Source: Phyllobacterium zundukense (lineage in GTDB: Bacteria > Pseudomonadota > Alphaproteobacteria > Rhizobiales > Rhizobiaceae). Taken from it: a DNA stretch of 64,000 bases. Below, in pieces: positions 40,499 to 50,051 of this stretch. The DNA is taken from assembly GCF_002764115.1 (NCBI RefSeq), contig NZ_CP017940.1, positions 2,454,501-2,518,500 on the forward strand, in the 5' to 3' direction. The notes beneath the pieces are model-generated. The model was not told where the DNA came from. It was given only the letters and a program-made list of their open reading frames with translations, and ran no database searches. Made by a program: the position numbers and the translations under genes. How positions within the stretch are numbered: position 1 is the first letter of the stretch; every line of letters starts with the position of its first letter.

Positions 40499-40811
40499 GG
40501 CGTTACCAGTCTCTTTCTCATTAAACATGCCCGGAATCACGTTCGCTTATTTTTTTTCGAGAATCTACACTGGTATTATATTTTTGCCCGCTATATCGAA
40601 TTCTCAATGCCAGAAAGCAACCGAACCCTTTCATTTCAGGCTCCAATCGCTGGCATGAATCCCGTCCAAATCGGCCCTGCCACAAGTATTGATAAATATT
40701 TAACAAAGGGACTAGACACGCAGAATCACTTTTGATTCACTACAGGTGCTTCGGATGTGCGGCGTGCCGAGGCAAATCACTGATTATACAGGCAAATGAG
40801 GGGGCCATTCG
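40499..40811. other. divergent promoter region between gntR and the PleC-like kinase
   Basis: About 313 bases without a gene. It holds an ACTGGTATTA half site at 40569-40578 shared with the nanEK operator. AT-rich stretches at 40545-40605 and 40685-40740 (ATTGATAAATATTTAAC) could contain promoters. No other structure seen. Confidence 0.4.
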
Positions 40812-43139
40812 ATGGCAAATGCGGACGCGTATCGCGCGCCGACTGGGAAGACGTATGCCAAGAATCGGGGCACTGCGCGGGGGCGCACCCGGCTTTCCGG
40901 CCACGTCAAACTTCTTGCCGACCCTGCCTATGGCAAGCTGCTTGCCGCGGAGCCCTATCTGCGCCGGGCAATCCCGCCGCTCATCATCATGTTCCTGCTC
41001 GTCCTTGCCGTCGTCCGCTCCATGTCATTGCTCACCTGGCGCGACGATACGGAAAGCACCGCCCGCGCAACGCTGTCGATGGCGGCCAGCCATGTGGCGA
41101 GTGTCATCGACAACCGCATGAATGGCGGCCAGAAACTCGACGGCGGCGATCTGCAGAATATCATCAGCGAAATACGCTCGAACGAGCTGATCCCCGACGG
41201 GATGTGGTTTGCCATCGCCAATCAGGACGCAAACATCATTGCCTCGTCGGACGGCAATGATCACTGGCGCGACAGAAACCTCGAAACCTTCGTAACCGAG
41301 GGCCAGCCGCTGTTTCTCTTTGGTGAGCGGGCCGGCGCAATGCCGGTGAAGGTGGAGGGCACGCCTGCCCTCGCCGCCTTCAGCCGTACCGGCAACAATG
41401 CCTACTCGGTCTTCGTCATGCATCCGGTCGAAGCGATTTTCGCCGATTGGCGCAGGGTCGTCTCCGTCAACGTCACGATGTTTGCCGGAACGGCCACGAT
41501 CATGCTGATCGTGCTCTATGCCTATTTCAGCCAGGCGGCACGGGCGCAGGATGCGGACGCGCTTTACCAGCATACTCAGGCGCGGGTCGATACGGCCCTG
41601 GCTCGTGGCCGTTGTGGCCTCTGGGATTGGGACATGGCGCGCGGACGGGTCTACTGGTCGCGCTCCATGTATGAAATGCTCGGCTATGAGGCCTATGACG
41701 CGATTCTTTCGCTTGGCGATATCTCCTCCGTTATCCACCCCGATGACGACAAGCTCTACAGCGTGGCTGCCCAGGTCGCCGCCGGCGAAATCAGTCAGAT
41801 GGACCGCGTTTTCCGCATGCGTCATGCGGAAGGCCATTGGGTGTGGATGCGGGTGCGTGCACAGGTAGCGGACGCAAGTGTCGGCGATTTGCACCTCGTC
41901 GGCGTCGCCGTCGATGTCAGCGAACAGCACCGTTTTGCCCAGGCGACCGCGCAGGCCGACCAGCGCATCCGCGAGGCCATCGAGAGCATTTCCGAAACCT
42001 TCGTCCTGTGGGATGCCGATAACCGTCTCGTCATGTCGAACGGCAAGTTCAATGAATATTCGGGGCTGGCGAATGAGTGCCTGCTGCCCGGCATCAACCG
42101 CGAAGAACTCGAACCACGTATCCGCGCCGTCGCATTCGAAAAGCGCATGGCCAATGAGAATGGCCGCAATGGCGCTGTTACCTTCGAACGGCAGTTGGCT
42201 GATGGCCGCTGGCTGCAGGTCAACGAGCGGCGCACGCAAGATGGCGGGCTCGTTTCCGTCGGTACCGACATTACCCAGTTGAAAGTGCACGAGGAACGGC
42301 TGGTCGACAGCGAGCGCCGCCTGATGGCGACAATTCATGATTTGAGCCTCGCCCGCAAATCCGAGGTCGAGCGTACGCTTGAGCTTACGGAGCTCAACAG
42401 CAAATATGCCGTCGAGAAGGAACGCGCGGAAGCAGCCAACCGGGCAAAATCCGAATTCCTCGCCAACATGTCACATGAGCTGCGCACACCGCTCAACGCC
42501 ATTATCGGCTTTTCGGAGATTATGCATTCCGGCACCTTCGGCACCCTCGGCTCCGACCGCTACGTGGAATATGTCCACGACATCCATACCAGCGGCAACT
42601 ATCTCCTCAACGTCATCAACGACATCCTCGACATGTCGAAGATCGAAGCCGGACATTTTTCGCTGGACCGCGAAGAAATCGACCTTTGCCCGTTGATCCA
42701 CGAGACAGTGCGTGTCGTCTCGCTGCAAGCGCAGGAAAAGGCTGTGAAGGTCGAAACAAGGATCGCGGAGAGCGTTACGCTCAATGCCGACCGGCGCGCG
42801 ATCAAGCAGATCCTGATCAACCTCCTGTCGAATGCAGTGAAATTCACCGACACGGGCGGACGGATTTCTGTCCGGGCTCGCAAGGTGTCTGGCGCGCTTG
42901 TCTTCACCATCGAAGACACGGGCTGCGGCATTCCGAAATCGGCACTGAAGAAGATCGGCCAGCCTTTCGAGCAGGTGGCCAACCAGTTCACCAAATCCCA
43001 TGCGGGATCCGGCCTTGGCCTCGCCATCTCACGCTCGCTGACCGAGCTGCATGGCGGAGCGCTCAAGATACGCTCGCATGAAGGTGTCGGCACCATCGTT
43101 TCCGTGCGCATACCGACGCGGGCAACAGAGAACGTCTAA
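40812..43139 (+). CDS. pleC: PleC-like PAS sensor histidine kinase of the PdhS/DivJ/PleC family
   Basis: Two membrane helices (about residues 53-73 and 217-237) enclose a periplasmic sensor domain of about 140 residues. A PAS domain (GLWDWDMARGRVYWSRSMYEMLGY, ending in a PAC segment near LVGVAVDVSEQ) and a second, PAS-like, WDADNRLVMSN region follow. Then come a coiled coil, the phospho-acceptor H555 in SHELRTPLNAIIGFSEIM and an ATPase domain (NLLSNAVKFT, EDTGCGI, GSGLGLAISRSL). The segment after H555 (DRYVEYVHDIHTSGNYLLNVINDILDMSKIEAG) is the hallmark of kinases that act on DivK/PleD in asymmetric division. Architecture and position beside glnE favour PleC; experimental identity is inferred. 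Confidence 0.8.
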   Translation: MANADAYRAPTGKTYAKNRGTARGRTRLSGHVKLLADPAYGKLLAAEPYLRRAIPPLIIMFLLVLAVVRSMSLLTWRDDTESTARATLSMAASHVASVIDNRMNGGQKLDGGDLQNIISEIRSNELIPDGMWFAIANQDANIIASSDGNDHWRDRNLETFVTEGQPLFLFGERAGAMPVKVEGTPALAAFSRTGNNAYSVFVMHPVEAIFADWRRVVSVNVTMFAGTATIMLIVLYAYFSQAARAQDADALYQHTQARVDTALARGRCGLWDWDMARGRVYWSRSMYEMLGYEAYDAILSLGDISSVIHPDDDKLYSVAAQVAAGEISQMDRVFRMRHAEGHWVWMRVRAQVADASVGDLHLVGVAVDVSEQHRFAQATAQADQRIREAIESISETFVLWDADNRLVMSNGKFNEYSGLANECLLPGINREELEPRIRAVAFEKRMANENGRNGAVTFERQLADGRWLQVNERRTQDGGLVSVGTDITQLKVHEERLVDSERRLMATIHDLSLARKSEVERTLELTELNSKYAVEKERAEAANRAKSEFLANMSHELRTPLNAIIGFSEIMHSGTFGTLGSDRYVEYVHDIHTSGNYLLNVINDILDMSKIEAGHFSLDREEIDLCPLIHETVRVVSLQAQEKAVKVETRIAESVTLNADRRAIKQILINLLSNAVKFTDTGGRISVRARKVSGALVFTIEDTGCGIPKSALKKIGQPFEQVANQFTKSHAGSGLGLAISRSLTELHGGALKIRSHEGVGTIVSVRIPTRATENV

Positions 43140-43158
43140 GATCCGCTACCGGACGTTC

Positions 43159-46140
43159 TTATTTCGGCGATTTCCCTTGCTTGCGTGCGTCGCGCAGTAA
43201 ATCGTCAAAGGTGTTTCGCACCGACTTCGCAGTCTCTCCGAGTTGGGCCTCCACGCGCTCGAGATCAGGCAGATCGCAGGCGCGGCAGAGCAATTCGTCA
43301 AGTCCGGGCGGAAAATCCTCGCGCTTCACATCGCCGTTCAGGCAGAGGCGAATAATCTGGGTGATGCTCGTATAGAGATGCGCAGCTTCGACCAGACTGT
43401 CCGTCGTGGCTGCGTCGATAAAATCCGGCTTCAGCTTTGTCAGCACTTCCGCAGTCGATTGCGCGATGATCGGTCCGTCAACATTCCCGGTCAGCACGGC
43501 GAACTGCGCGATGAATTCCAGATCGATGATGCCGCCCGCAACCAGCTTGAGGTCCCATGCATCGCTTGGCGGCTTTTCGCTTTCGATCATCGCCCGCATT
43601 TCGGCGACATCCTTGGCTATCTTTGCCGTATCGCGTGGCATCCCCAGGATTTCGCTGACGTCCGCTTCGATCTCGGCAAAGAAGGTCGCGTCACCGGCAA
43701 CGGGCCGGGCGCGGGTCAATGCCATATGCTCCCAGGTCCAGGCTTCCGTGCGCTGATATTTGCGAAACGCATCGATATGCGTAGCCACTGGCCCCTTGTT
43801 GCCGGAGGGGCGCAGGCGGAAATCCACATCGTAGAGAACGCCTTCAGCGGTTGGGGCTGACAGCGCCGCGATCAGCCGCTGCGTGAGCCGCATGTAATAT
43901 TGCGATGGCGGCAGTGGCTTGTCGCCGTCCGACTCTTCTTCTCGTTCGTCATGGTCGTAGAGCAGAATGAGATCGATATCGGAGCCGGCGGTGAGTTCGC
44001 GGCTGCCGAGCTTGCCCATGCCGAGGATGGCAATGCGCCCGCCCTTGACCTTTCCGTGTTTGGCAGCGAACTCGTCAATGACCGCCTGCAGCGCACGATC
44101 GATGACAAGATCGGCCAGATCGGCGAAAGCCTTGCCCGCCCGCATCCCATCGATTGCGCCGGTCAACAGGCGGATACCGATGAGGAAGCGGTGCTCAGCG
44201 GCAAAGATACGCAGCCGGTCGAGGATGTCCTCATAAACTTTCGAGGGACCAAGAAAGCCTTCCAGCCGCTCGGCGAGATAGGCGCGCGTTGGCACATCGG
44301 CAAAGATCGCAGGATCGAGCATGCCGTCGAAAATATGCGGTTTGCGGGTGATGATGTCGGCAAGCCGCGGCGCGGCGCCCATGATCAGCACCAGAAGGTC
44401 GAGAAGGCGGGGATTGGACTGGAGCAAGCTGAACAGCTGAATGCCGGCCGGGAGCCCCTTGATCATGCCGTCGAAACGCATCAGCGCTTCATCCGCGCGT
44501 GCGGTCGCGCCGAATGCCTTCAGCAGGACCGGTGTCAGCTCGGTCAGACGTTCGCGTGCTTCGGCCGATTGCGTCGCGCGATAGCGGCCGAAATGCCAGG
44601 TGCGGATCACCCGGCAAATATCGCTGGGGCGCTCGAAACCGAAATTCTGCAGCGTCTTGAGCGTATCCGGATCATCGACGTCGCCAGTGAACACCAGATT
44701 GCCCGCCTCGCCCGTCAGGTCCTGCGCCTGTTCGAACAAGGCAGCGTAATGGTTCTCGACAGTCTTCAGCGCGTTGCGGAAATCCGTGGCAAAGACCTCG
44801 CCATCATTGTAGCCCATCATATATGCCACACGCAGGAAGTTCTCGTCGTCTTCCGGCAGCATATGCGTCTGCTCATCGGCAATCATCTGGATGCGGTGTT
44901 CGACATCACGCAGGAAGCCATATTGTTGCGCAAGCGTGTCGCGCGCTTCCTCACTGATCCAGCCAAGACCATGAAGTGCCGCCAGCATGTCGACGGTCCT
45001 GGAGCCGCGCAGTTGCGGGAAACGCCCGCCGGCGATCAATTGCTGGGTCTGCACGAAGAATTCGATCTCGCGAATGCCGCCACGGCCAAGCTTCACATTG
45101 TGGCCACGCACGGCAATCTCGCCGTGCCCCTTATGCGCATGGATCTGCCGCTTGATCGAGTGAACATCGGCAATCGCAGCATAGTCGAGATATTTGCGCC
45201 AGACATAGGGTGCGAGCTCGGCGATAACGCGCTTTCCGGCGTCGATATCGCCAGCCACGGGCCGCGCCTTGATCATGGCGGCGCGTTCCCAATTCTGCCC
45301 GCGCCCTTCATAGTAGTTGAGAGCGGCTCCAACCGGGATGGCCAGCGGCGTCGAGCCCGGATCGGGCCGCAACCGCAGGTCCGTGCGGAAGACATAGCCA
45401 TCGGCTGTACGGTCCTGCAGGATACGCACAAGACGGCGTGTCAGCCGTGAAAAGGTCTCGACGCATTCATAGGGATCGGTGATCGCGGGGCTGTGCTCGT
45501 CAATGAAGACGATCAGATCGATATCGGAAGAATAATTCAGCTCGAAGGCGCCGAATTTTCCCATGGCGAGAATGATCCAGCCGGAGTCCCTCGCTGGATG
45601 CTTTGGATCTGGAAGCTTGAGCTTGCCAGCCTCATGCGCATCCCGCAGCAGGAACCGTACAGCTGCGCCAACACATTCTTCGGCGAGCCGCGACAGCCAG
45701 AATGTGGTGTCCTTGGTCACAAAAAGGCCGGAAAGGTCGCCCAGTGCTATGAGGGCGTGCCCTTCCAGCTTCAATTGCCGAAGCGCGGTCATCAAGCCAG
45801 CTTCGGTGACGCTGTCGCCTTCGGTACTCTCCGCGATCTCCAGCATCAGCGCTTCGAGACGCTTTGGCAGTGGCATTTCGAGCAGCGGCTCGACAATCAT
45901 GGGGCGGCGCAGCAGAACGGTGCGCAAATAGGGCGAGAGATCGAGCACAGCCGAAAGGAAGGCAGCGGCAGGCTTGTCTTTCAGCGCGCTGATGCCGGAA
46001 CATTCCTTCTCCGCAGCTTTCTTGAGAAGTTCACGCAGCAGGGCCTCGGCATTTTTCTTGTCCAGAGGCGCCAGATCACGCAAAGTTCGCGCAAAGAAGG
46101 GTTTGTCGCCTGCGCTTGCCGCCGTGGCTTTGCCATTCAT
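43159..46140 (-). CDS. glnE: bifunctional glutamine synthetase adenylyltransferase/deadenylase
   Basis: GlnE adds and removes AMP on glutamine synthetase in response to PII. The 993-aa product has two nucleotidyltransferase domains. The N-terminal one (deadenylylase) has ILAMGKFGAFELNYSSDIDLIVFIDE (about residue 190) and the C-terminal one (adenylyltransferase) has ILGMGKLGSRELTAGSDIDLILLYDHDE (about residue 700). Each is followed by a helical regulatory domain. Its start overlaps the upstream histidine kinase gene by four bases (ATGA). It converges with the PleC-like gene, leaving 19 bases. Confidence 0.95.
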   Translation of the reverse strand: MNGKATAASAGDKPFFARTLRDLAPLDKKNAEALLRELLKKAAEKECSGISALKDKPAAAFLSAVLDLSPYLRTVLLRRPMIVEPLLEMPLPKRLEALMLEIAESTEGDSVTEAGLMTALRQLKLEGHALIALGDLSGLFVTKDTTFWLSRLAEECVGAAVRFLLRDAHEAGKLKLPDPKHPARDSGWIILAMGKFGAFELNYSSDIDLIVFIDEHSPAITDPYECVETFSRLTRRLVRILQDRTADGYVFRTDLRLRPDPGSTPLAIPVGAALNYYEGRGQNWERAAMIKARPVAGDIDAGKRVIAELAPYVWRKYLDYAAIADVHSIKRQIHAHKGHGEIAVRGHNVKLGRGGIREIEFFVQTQQLIAGGRFPQLRGSRTVDMLAALHGLGWISEEARDTLAQQYGFLRDVEHRIQMIADEQTHMLPEDDENFLRVAYMMGYNDGEVFATDFRNALKTVENHYAALFEQAQDLTGEAGNLVFTGDVDDPDTLKTLQNFGFERPSDICRVIRTWHFGRYRATQSAEARERLTELTPVLLKAFGATARADEALMRFDGMIKGLPAGIQLFSLLQSNPRLLDLLVLIMGAAPRLADIITRKPHIFDGMLDPAIFADVPTRAYLAERLEGFLGPSKVYEDILDRLRIFAAEHRFLIGIRLLTGAIDGMRAGKAFADLADLVIDRALQAVIDEFAAKHGKVKGGRIAILGMGKLGSRELTAGSDIDLILLYDHDEREEESDGDKPLPPSQYYMRLTQRLIAALSAPTAEGVLYDVDFRLRPSGNKGPVATHIDAFRKYQRTEAWTWEHMALTRARPVAGDATFFAEIEADVSEILGMPRDTAKIAKDVAEMRAMIESEKPPSDAWDLKLVAGGIIDLEFIAQFAVLTGNVDGPIIAQSTAEVLTKLKPDFIDAATTDSLVEAAHLYTSITQIIRLCLNGDVKREDFPPGLDELLCRACDLPDLERVEAQLGETAKSVRNTFDDLLRDARKQGKSPK

Positions 46141-47537
46141 GCATTTTCCTCCCCCACCGGAAAAACGAGCACAGCCCGCAGGCCCGGCGCATTGTCCATC
46201 AACTCCAGTGTGCCACCGTGCAATTTCATCACGGCCTTGGCAAGGCTAAGCCCCAAGCCGGATCCCGGCTGCGAACGGCTCTCCTCCAGCCGTACGAACC
46301 GCTCCGTCGCCCGGTCCACCTGATCTGGCGGTATGCCGGGTCCATTGTCTGCAACGATGACCTTGACCTTGCCGTCCGCTCTCTCGACGGAGAGGGTGAC
46401 CTCGACGGGTTTCTCGCTGGCGCTGGCATATTTGATGGCGTTGTCGACGAGATTGGAGATGGTCTGGCCTACCAGCTCGCGATTCGCCTTGACTGGCGTT
46501 GCGTCGATCGTTCCCAAGGTCAGCTTGACCCCGGCCTCTTCGGCTGAAGGTTCATAAAGCTCGAACACATCTTCTGCGATGGTCGATAGCGGCATCTGCT
46601 CCATCCCCTCGCTCGAATAGCCGGATTCAAGCCGGGAGATCATCAGGATCGCATTGAAGGTGCGGATGAGCTGGTCGGAGTCGCCGATCATGCCTTCCAT
46701 GGCGGCACGCCAGGCCTTCATTGTCTTCGCGTTGGAAAGCGCGGACTCGGCGCGATTGTGCATGCGGGTCAGCGGTGTCTTCAGATCGTGCGCAATATTG
46801 TCGGAGACGTGTCTTACGCCCTCGTTCAGTTCCTGAATCCGCGCAAGCATGCCGTTGAGGTTTTCCGCCAGGCGGTCGAACTCATCGCCCGACCCGCTGA
46901 CCGGAAGTCGCCCGGCCAGATCGCCGCCCATGATGCGCTGCGAGGCGACAGAGACCTCATCGATGCGCTGCAAGGCGCGGCGCCCGACAAAGAACCAGAT
47001 CAGAAAAGCACCGACGCCCATAATGCCGAGCGCCGCCATGAGGGCGCGTCTCACGACAAGGCGAACCTGTTCCGGCTCGCCGAGGTCACGCCCAACCATG
47101 ACGCGGATGCCATTGGGCATGACAATCACCCGCGCAATGGCTGTATGCACCTGCGGATCGGTGCCCTCACCGTAGCGTTCATAGGTGATTGGCCGTTCAA
47201 TCCAGCCTTCACTCTGCAAGACGCCGATTTCGATGCTTTGCACATTGCCGGCAACAATGCGGCCGGCAGGGTCGGCTACGAGATAGAGATAGGCACCCGG
47301 CTGGCGTCCGCGCCGGTCGATCGAGCGGACGAGACCGGCAATGCCGCCGCGCTCGTAAGCCTGGCCGATGCTCTCGATTTCCTCATTGACCGCAGCCTCG
47401 GTCTGCGTGGTCAGAAGCCGCACCGAAAGGCTGGTCATATAGAAAACCAGGACGAGCGCGCAAACCGTGAAAAGTAGCAGGTAGAGCGCTGACAGCCGGA
47501 CGGCTGTCATTTTCATCATGGCACGGAAGCGGCTCAT
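46137..47537 (-). CDS. sensor histidine kinase, OmpR-partner type
   Basis: Two membrane helices (about residues 14-36 and 166-186) enclose a 130-residue periplasmic domain. A HAMP linker (VGRRALQRIDEVSVASQRIMGGDLAGRLPVSGSGDEFDRLAENLNGM), the phospho-acceptor H250 in NIAHDLKTPLTRM and an ATPase domain (NLVDNAIKYA, VADNGPGIP, GSGLGLSLAKAV) follow. Overlaps of four bases with both the response regulator gene upstream and glnE downstream make a tightly coupled three-gene operon. The signal is unknown. Confidence 0.92.
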   Translation of the reverse strand: MSRFRAMMKMTAVRLSALYLLLFTVCALVLVFYMTSLSVRLLTTQTEAAVNEEIESIGQAYERGGIAGLVRSIDRRGRQPGAYLYLVADPAGRIVAGNVQSIEIGVLQSEGWIERPITYERYGEGTDPQVHTAIARVIVMPNGIRVMVGRDLGEPEQVRLVVRRALMAALGIMGVGAFLIWFFVGRRALQRIDEVSVASQRIMGGDLAGRLPVSGSGDEFDRLAENLNGMLARIQELNEGVRHVSDNIAHDLKTPLTRMHNRAESALSNAKTMKAWRAAMEGMIGDSDQLIRTFNAILMISRLESGYSSEGMEQMPLSTIAEDVFELYEPSAEEAGVKLTLGTIDATPVKANRELVGQTISNLVDNAIKYASASEKPVEVTLSVERADGKVKVIVADNGPGIPPDQVDRATERFVRLEESRSQPGSGLGLSLAKAVMKLHGGTLELMDNAPGLRAVLVFPVGEENA

Positions 47538-48226
47538 GCATCGGTACCGGCAGCCGCCGCTTTGAGCATATAGCCGGCTCCGCGCACCGTGTGCAGCAAA
47601 GGCGTATCAAAACCCTTCTCGATCTTGCCGCGCAGGCGCGAGACATGCACATCGATGACGTTGGTCTGGGGATCGAAATGATAGTCCCAGACGTGTTCGA
47701 GCAGCATTGTGCGGGTGACGACCTGCCCCGAATGGCGCATCAGATATTCGAGCAGGCGAAATTCACGCGGCTGCAGAATGATGACCTGCCCGGCTCGTTT
47801 GGCCGTATGCGACAGGCGGTCCAGTTCGAGATCGCCAACGCGGTAGACCGTCTCGGCCTCTTTCGGGCTTGAGCGCCTTTGCAGGACCTCGATCCGCGCG
47901 AGCAGTTCGGAAAAGGCATAGGGCTTGGTCAGATAATCGTCGCCGCCGGCACGCAGGCCCGTGACACGATCATCGACCTGGCCCAAAGCGGATAGGATCA
48001 AAGCGGGTGTATCATTGCCTTGCGCGCGAAGCGCAGCCACCACCGAAAGCCCGTCCCGGCGCGGCAGCATGCGATCGACGATGAGAGCGTCGTAAGTTCC
48101 CTGCTCCGCCAGCGCATAGCCGGTTTCGCCATCGCCGGCGACATCGGCCGAATGGCCTGCCTCAGCAAAGGCCTTCTCCAGATAGCGGGCCGCTTCGCGG
48201 TCGTCTTCAATAACGAGAATCTTCAT
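47534..48226 (-). CDS. OmpR family response regulator
   Basis: A receiver domain with the phospho-acceptor D51 (LIVDRMLPRRDG), acidic pocket EDD (8-9 region) and K in DDYLTKPYAF is followed by an OmpR winged helix (LQPREFRLLEYLMRHSGQVVTRTMLLEHVWDYHFDPQTNVIDVHVSRLRGKIEKGF). Its partner is the kinase that begins within its stop codon. It lies downstream of degP, separated by a strong terminator, so it has its own promoter in the 60 bases before the start. Confidence 0.93.
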   Translation of the reverse strand: MKILVIEDDREAARYLEKAFAEAGHSADVAGDGETGYALAEQGTYDALIVDRMLPRRDGLSVVAALRAQGNDTPALILSALGQVDDRVTGLRAGGDDYLTKPYAFSELLARIEVLQRRSSPKEAETVYRVGDLELDRLSHTAKRAGQVIILQPREFRLLEYLMRHSGQVVTRTMLLEHVWDYHFDPQTNVIDVHVSRLRGKIEKGFDTPLLHTVRGAGYMLKAAAAGTDA

Positions 48227-48285
48227 GGCGCAATACTAAGCCGTTTTTGCCGAATGAGTTAAGGGCGTCACCTGGAAAGAAAAGT

Positions 48286-48320
48286 GGGCGGCAGATTATC
48301 GAAGGATCTGCCGCCCTTTT
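48286..48320 (-). terminator. Rho-independent terminator after degP
   Basis: GGGCGGCAGAT (48286-48296) and ATCTGCCGCCC (48306-48316) form a perfect 11-bp stem with a 9-base loop. On the minus strand it follows the degP stop by about 50 bases and is trailed by a short pyrimidine run (ACTTTTCTTT). Confidence 0.8.
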
Positions 48321-48372
48321 GCTCTGGCGCGTGCGGGGGTGGGGTGTGCAGCGCCGCGGCAACTCGTTGCGG

Positions 48373-49911
48373 TTAGCCCTGGTTGATGGGCAGTGCGACG
48401 AACCGTGACTGGTCGTTTGTCTGAACCTGCAGCAGCACCGCCTTACGGCCGGTCTTTGTTGCTTCCGCAATCGCCGCATCGATATCGCCACCGCTCTTCA
48501 CGGGCTTGTTGTTGACCGAGACGATGATGTCACCCGTCGTGATGCCCTTGTCAGCGGCATCGCCCTGACGATCGACATCCGTCACCACGACGCCCTTGCC
48601 ATCGTCGGACGGCATGACCGTCAAACCATAGTCATCGAGTGGGGAAGCCTTTGAAGGATCATCCTGTTGCGGTGCGTTCGCGGCCTGCTGGTCGTCTTGG
48701 GGATACGGCTTGATCGCGACATTGAGCGATTTCGCCTCACCCTTGTGCCACACAGTCAGCTCTGCATCCTTGCCCGCACTGATCGCCGCAATCTTTTTGG
48801 CGAGATCGCGTGGATCGATCACTGTCTCGCCATTGACGGCCGTGATCACATCACCGGCGACGACACCAGCCTTGGCTGCGGGACCATCGGCCTGCGGCTC
48901 GGCAACAAGGGCGCCTTTTTCCTCGGAGAGACCGAGCGATTCAGCGATTTCCTTGCTCACAGGCTGAATCTGCACACCGATCCAGCCGCGGGAAACCGAG
49001 CCTGTCTTCATCAACTGGTCGACAACATTCTTGGCAGTCGTGGCAGGGATGGCAAAGGCGATACCGACGCTGCCACCCGATGGCGAGAAGATCGCGGTAT
49101 TGATGCCGACAACCTCACCATTCAGATTGAAGGCTGGACCACCGGAATTGCCGCGATTGACAGCTGCGTCGATCTGAAGGAAGTCATCATACGGGCCGGC
49201 GCCAATGTCGCGGCCGCGGGCGGAGACGATACCGGCTGTCACTGTGCCGCCAAGACCGAACGGATTGCCGACGGCAACGACCCACTGTCCGACGCGGATC
49301 TGGTTGTCATCGCCGAACGAAACATAGGTGAACTTGCGCTTGTCATCGACCTTGAGCACGGCGAGGTCGGTACGCTTGTCCTTGCCGATCAGTTTGGCAT
49401 CGAGTTCCGTGCCGTCATTCAGCACAACCGTATAGGCGCTGCCGTCCTCGACGACGTGGTTGTTGGTCACCAGATAGCCGTCTTCGGAAATGAAGAAGCC
49501 GGAACCCTGGGCGGTGGGGCGAACGCGGTCTGGCCGGTGCTGGTCGCGAGGCGATTTGCGTGGCTCCATGCCGCGCTGATCAGGACGCTGGTCGGGGCCG
49601 CCGAATTCGTGGAAGAAGCGCTTGAGCGGATGATCGTCTGGCAATTGGTCCATGCCGGGGAAACCCGAGCCGTCATCGGCAGTCTGGTTGATAGCGCTCT
49701 TGACGCGAACACTGACAACGGCGGGACTGACCTTTTCGACGACATCGGCAAAGCCGGGCTGCTGAACAGAATCGACGCGCACAGCCTCAGCTTGCGCCGG
49801 GGCGATGGCGCTGAGTGGGCCGGTCGCCAGCAAGCCCCCGACAAGCGCCGAGGACAGCAGGGCGGCGGCGATGCCCGCGCAGTAGGTGGAGGACTTAACT
49901 TTGTTCGACAT
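48373..49911 (-). CDS. degP: DegP/HtrA (Do family) periplasmic serine protease
   Basis: A periplasmic protease-chaperone of 512 aa with a signal peptide (cleavage after AQA, about residue 41). The catalytic triad is H152 (TNNHVV), D182 (KRTDLAVL) and S256 (GNSGGP). A Q-rich/charged loop of about 45 residues (GGPDQRPDQRGMEPRKSPRDQHRPD) replaces the LA loop. Two PDZ domains follow (about residues 300-395 and 415-505). AAGGAGATACATTC gives a strong RBS. It precedes the two-component/glnE operon, an order I recall from other Rhizobiales. Confidence 0.94.
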   Translation of the reverse strand: MSNKVKSSTYCAGIAAALLSSALVGGLLATGPLSAIAPAQAEAVRVDSVQQPGFADVVEKVSPAVVSVRVKSAINQTADDGSGFPGMDQLPDDHPLKRFFHEFGGPDQRPDQRGMEPRKSPRDQHRPDRVRPTAQGSGFFISEDGYLVTNNHVVEDGSAYTVVLNDGTELDAKLIGKDKRTDLAVLKVDDKRKFTYVSFGDDNQIRVGQWVVAVGNPFGLGGTVTAGIVSARGRDIGAGPYDDFLQIDAAVNRGNSGGPAFNLNGEVVGINTAIFSPSGGSVGIAFAIPATTAKNVVDQLMKTGSVSRGWIGVQIQPVSKEIAESLGLSEEKGALVAEPQADGPAAKAGVVAGDVITAVNGETVIDPRDLAKKIAAISAGKDAELTVWHKGEAKSLNVAIKPYPQDDQQAANAPQQDDPSKASPLDDYGLTVMPSDDGKGVVVTDVDRQGDAADKGITTGDIIVSVNNKPVKSGGDIDAAIAEATKTGRKAVLLQVQTNDQSRFVALPINQG

Positions 49912-50051
49912 GAATGTATCTCCTTGAGGCGTTCGGTCGAAATGCCGATTGCTTTATACCATCAGTGATACAGATAAGAACGTTACCCCGCCATTTCCGT
50001 AACATGACAAATTTGTAAGGTTAGCGGGAAGAACGACGTGTCAGTATACAA

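Noticed and set aside
43900-45450. Open frame of about 510 codons on the plus strand opposite glnE
   Set aside because: Shadow of glnE; both nucleotidyltransferase motifs are on the minus strand.
48667-49968. Open frame of about 430 codons opposite degP
   Set aside because: Shadow of degP, which has an intact catalytic triad, signal peptide and RBS.
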